A DNA stretch of 43,637 bases from Candidatus Eiseniibacteriota bacterium (GTDB lineage: Bacteria > Eisenbacteria > RBG-16-71-46 > SZUA-252). Position 1 is the stretch's first letter. Every line of letters starts with the position of its first letter. The DNA is taken from positions 1 to 43,637 of the forward strand of contig VBOR01000053.1 of the NCBI GenBank assembly GCA_005893165.1, read 5' to 3'. A program made the translations under genes and the position numbers. The notes beneath the pieces are model-generated. The model saw nothing but the letters and a program-made list of their open reading frames with translations. It did not search any database and had not been told where the DNA came from. This document shows, piece by piece, positions 43,279 to 43,637 of the stretch.

Positions 43279-43637
43279 ATGGAAAGGAACCCGGCCAGCG
43301 ATCGCCCGTCACTCCTGCTCCTCCTCCTCGAGATCGTGCTGGTGCTGCCTTCGTTGGTCTTTCTCGCGGCCGCAGCCGCGCGCAGCCTCTGCGGACGCGG
43401 ACCGGTGCGAACGCTCTGCGACTCCGTCATGGAGACGGCCGCGCACATCCCGCACATCGCCGTCATGGTCCTCTTCCTTTTGATGCCTTTCGCCGCGCTC
43501 GCCATGGGAGGGGCTTTCTTGATGAGGGCATGGGGAGTGGATGGGTCGCTCCATGAAGACGCCCGCGTCGCGTCGGATCTGATTCACCGGAGGCTGCTCG
43601 TGCTCTTGCTGGTAGCGGTGACCCTGCTCGCCGGGTT
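43279..43637 (+). CDS. Small integral membrane protein, N-terminal part (cut by window edge)
   Basis: An open frame from ATG 43279 to the right edge (119 codons visible). It has three hydrophobic segments: about 11-34 (LLLLLLEIVLVLPSLVFLAAAAA), 56-80 (IPHIAVMVLFLLMPFAALAMGGAFL) and from about 105 (LLVLLLVAVTLLAG). There are two cysteines in the first periplasmic or cytoplasmic loop (SLCGRGPVRTLCDS). No family recognised. The start is supported by the palindromic promoter immediately upstream rather than by a ribosome site. Confidence 0.6.
   Translation, partial: MERNPASDRPSLLLLLLEIVLVLPSLVFLAAAAARSLCGRGPVRTLCDSVMETAAHIPHIAVMVLFLLMPFAALAMGGAFLMRAWGVDGSLHEDARVASDLIHRRLLVLLLVAVTLLAG

Overview
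The window is GC-rich DNA, densely packed with genes that mostly overlap or abut. I see no rRNA, tRNA, CRISPR, insertion sequence or phage genes. A TonB-dependent receptor, a second outer-membrane-type barrel protein, several Sec signal peptides and lipoboxes point to a Gram-negative (diderm) bacterium. DUF5996, EVE, UBP-type zinc finger and Ku/LigD genes fit a soil or sediment lineage. An FCB-type phylum such as Eisenbacteria or Gemmatimonadota is a guess from style, not shown by any marker.

Layout. (1) 1-4.4 kb: DNA end-joining genes. The Ku start runs off the left edge, divergent from a three-domain LigD, which is followed by a hydrolase and a DUF72 gene. (2) 4.4-10 kb: small metabolic genes: an MhqD/MhqO-like hydrolase and ring-cleavage dioxygenase pair, a cupin, ProC, DUF5996, a UBP zinc finger, a methyltransferase and a HAD phosphatase. 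(3) 10.1-29.2 kb, all minus strand: a 19-kb, ten-gene cluster whose products nearly all carry signal peptides. Read 5' to 3' it runs: 702-aa protein (frameshifted), 395-aa relative, four large paralogues (608, 606, 662, 676 aa), an HExxH metallopeptidase-like protein, a 1273-aa barrel-like plus CARDB protein (frameshifted), an FN3-like protein and a predicted outer-membrane barrel. Most junctions are ATGA or GTGA overlaps, so it looks like one operon. I recognise no described system with this content; it is the best candidate here for something new. (4) 29.5 kb: an EVE-domain gene. (5) 30.2-36.1 kb, plus strand: TonB receptor, YfiR-like protein, CHASE8-like histidine kinase, Rcp1-like response regulator and a receiver-kinase-receiver hybrid, tightly coupled. 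(6) 36.1-38.6 kb, minus strand: a second end-joining pair, a stand-alone ATP-dependent DNA ligase and a LigD-type polymerase fused to an unfamiliar N-terminal domain. (7) 38.9-43.6 kb: two lipoproteins, a repeat-containing exported protein and a membrane protein cut by the right edge, preceded by an AT-rich palindrome.

How the genes work together. The window holds two separate NHEJ toolkits: Ku plus LigD, and ligase plus polymerase fusion. Region 5 reads as a surface-sensing unit in which an outer-membrane receptor and a periplasmic YfiR-like protein feed a phosphorelay. Region 3 reads as an exported multi-protein assembly in which an internally duplicated protein family is made together with a peptidase, a long adhesin-like protein and a barrel. 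Two clear single-base frameshifts (near 13,710 and 27,348) lie inside that operon and may be sequencing errors or real mutations.
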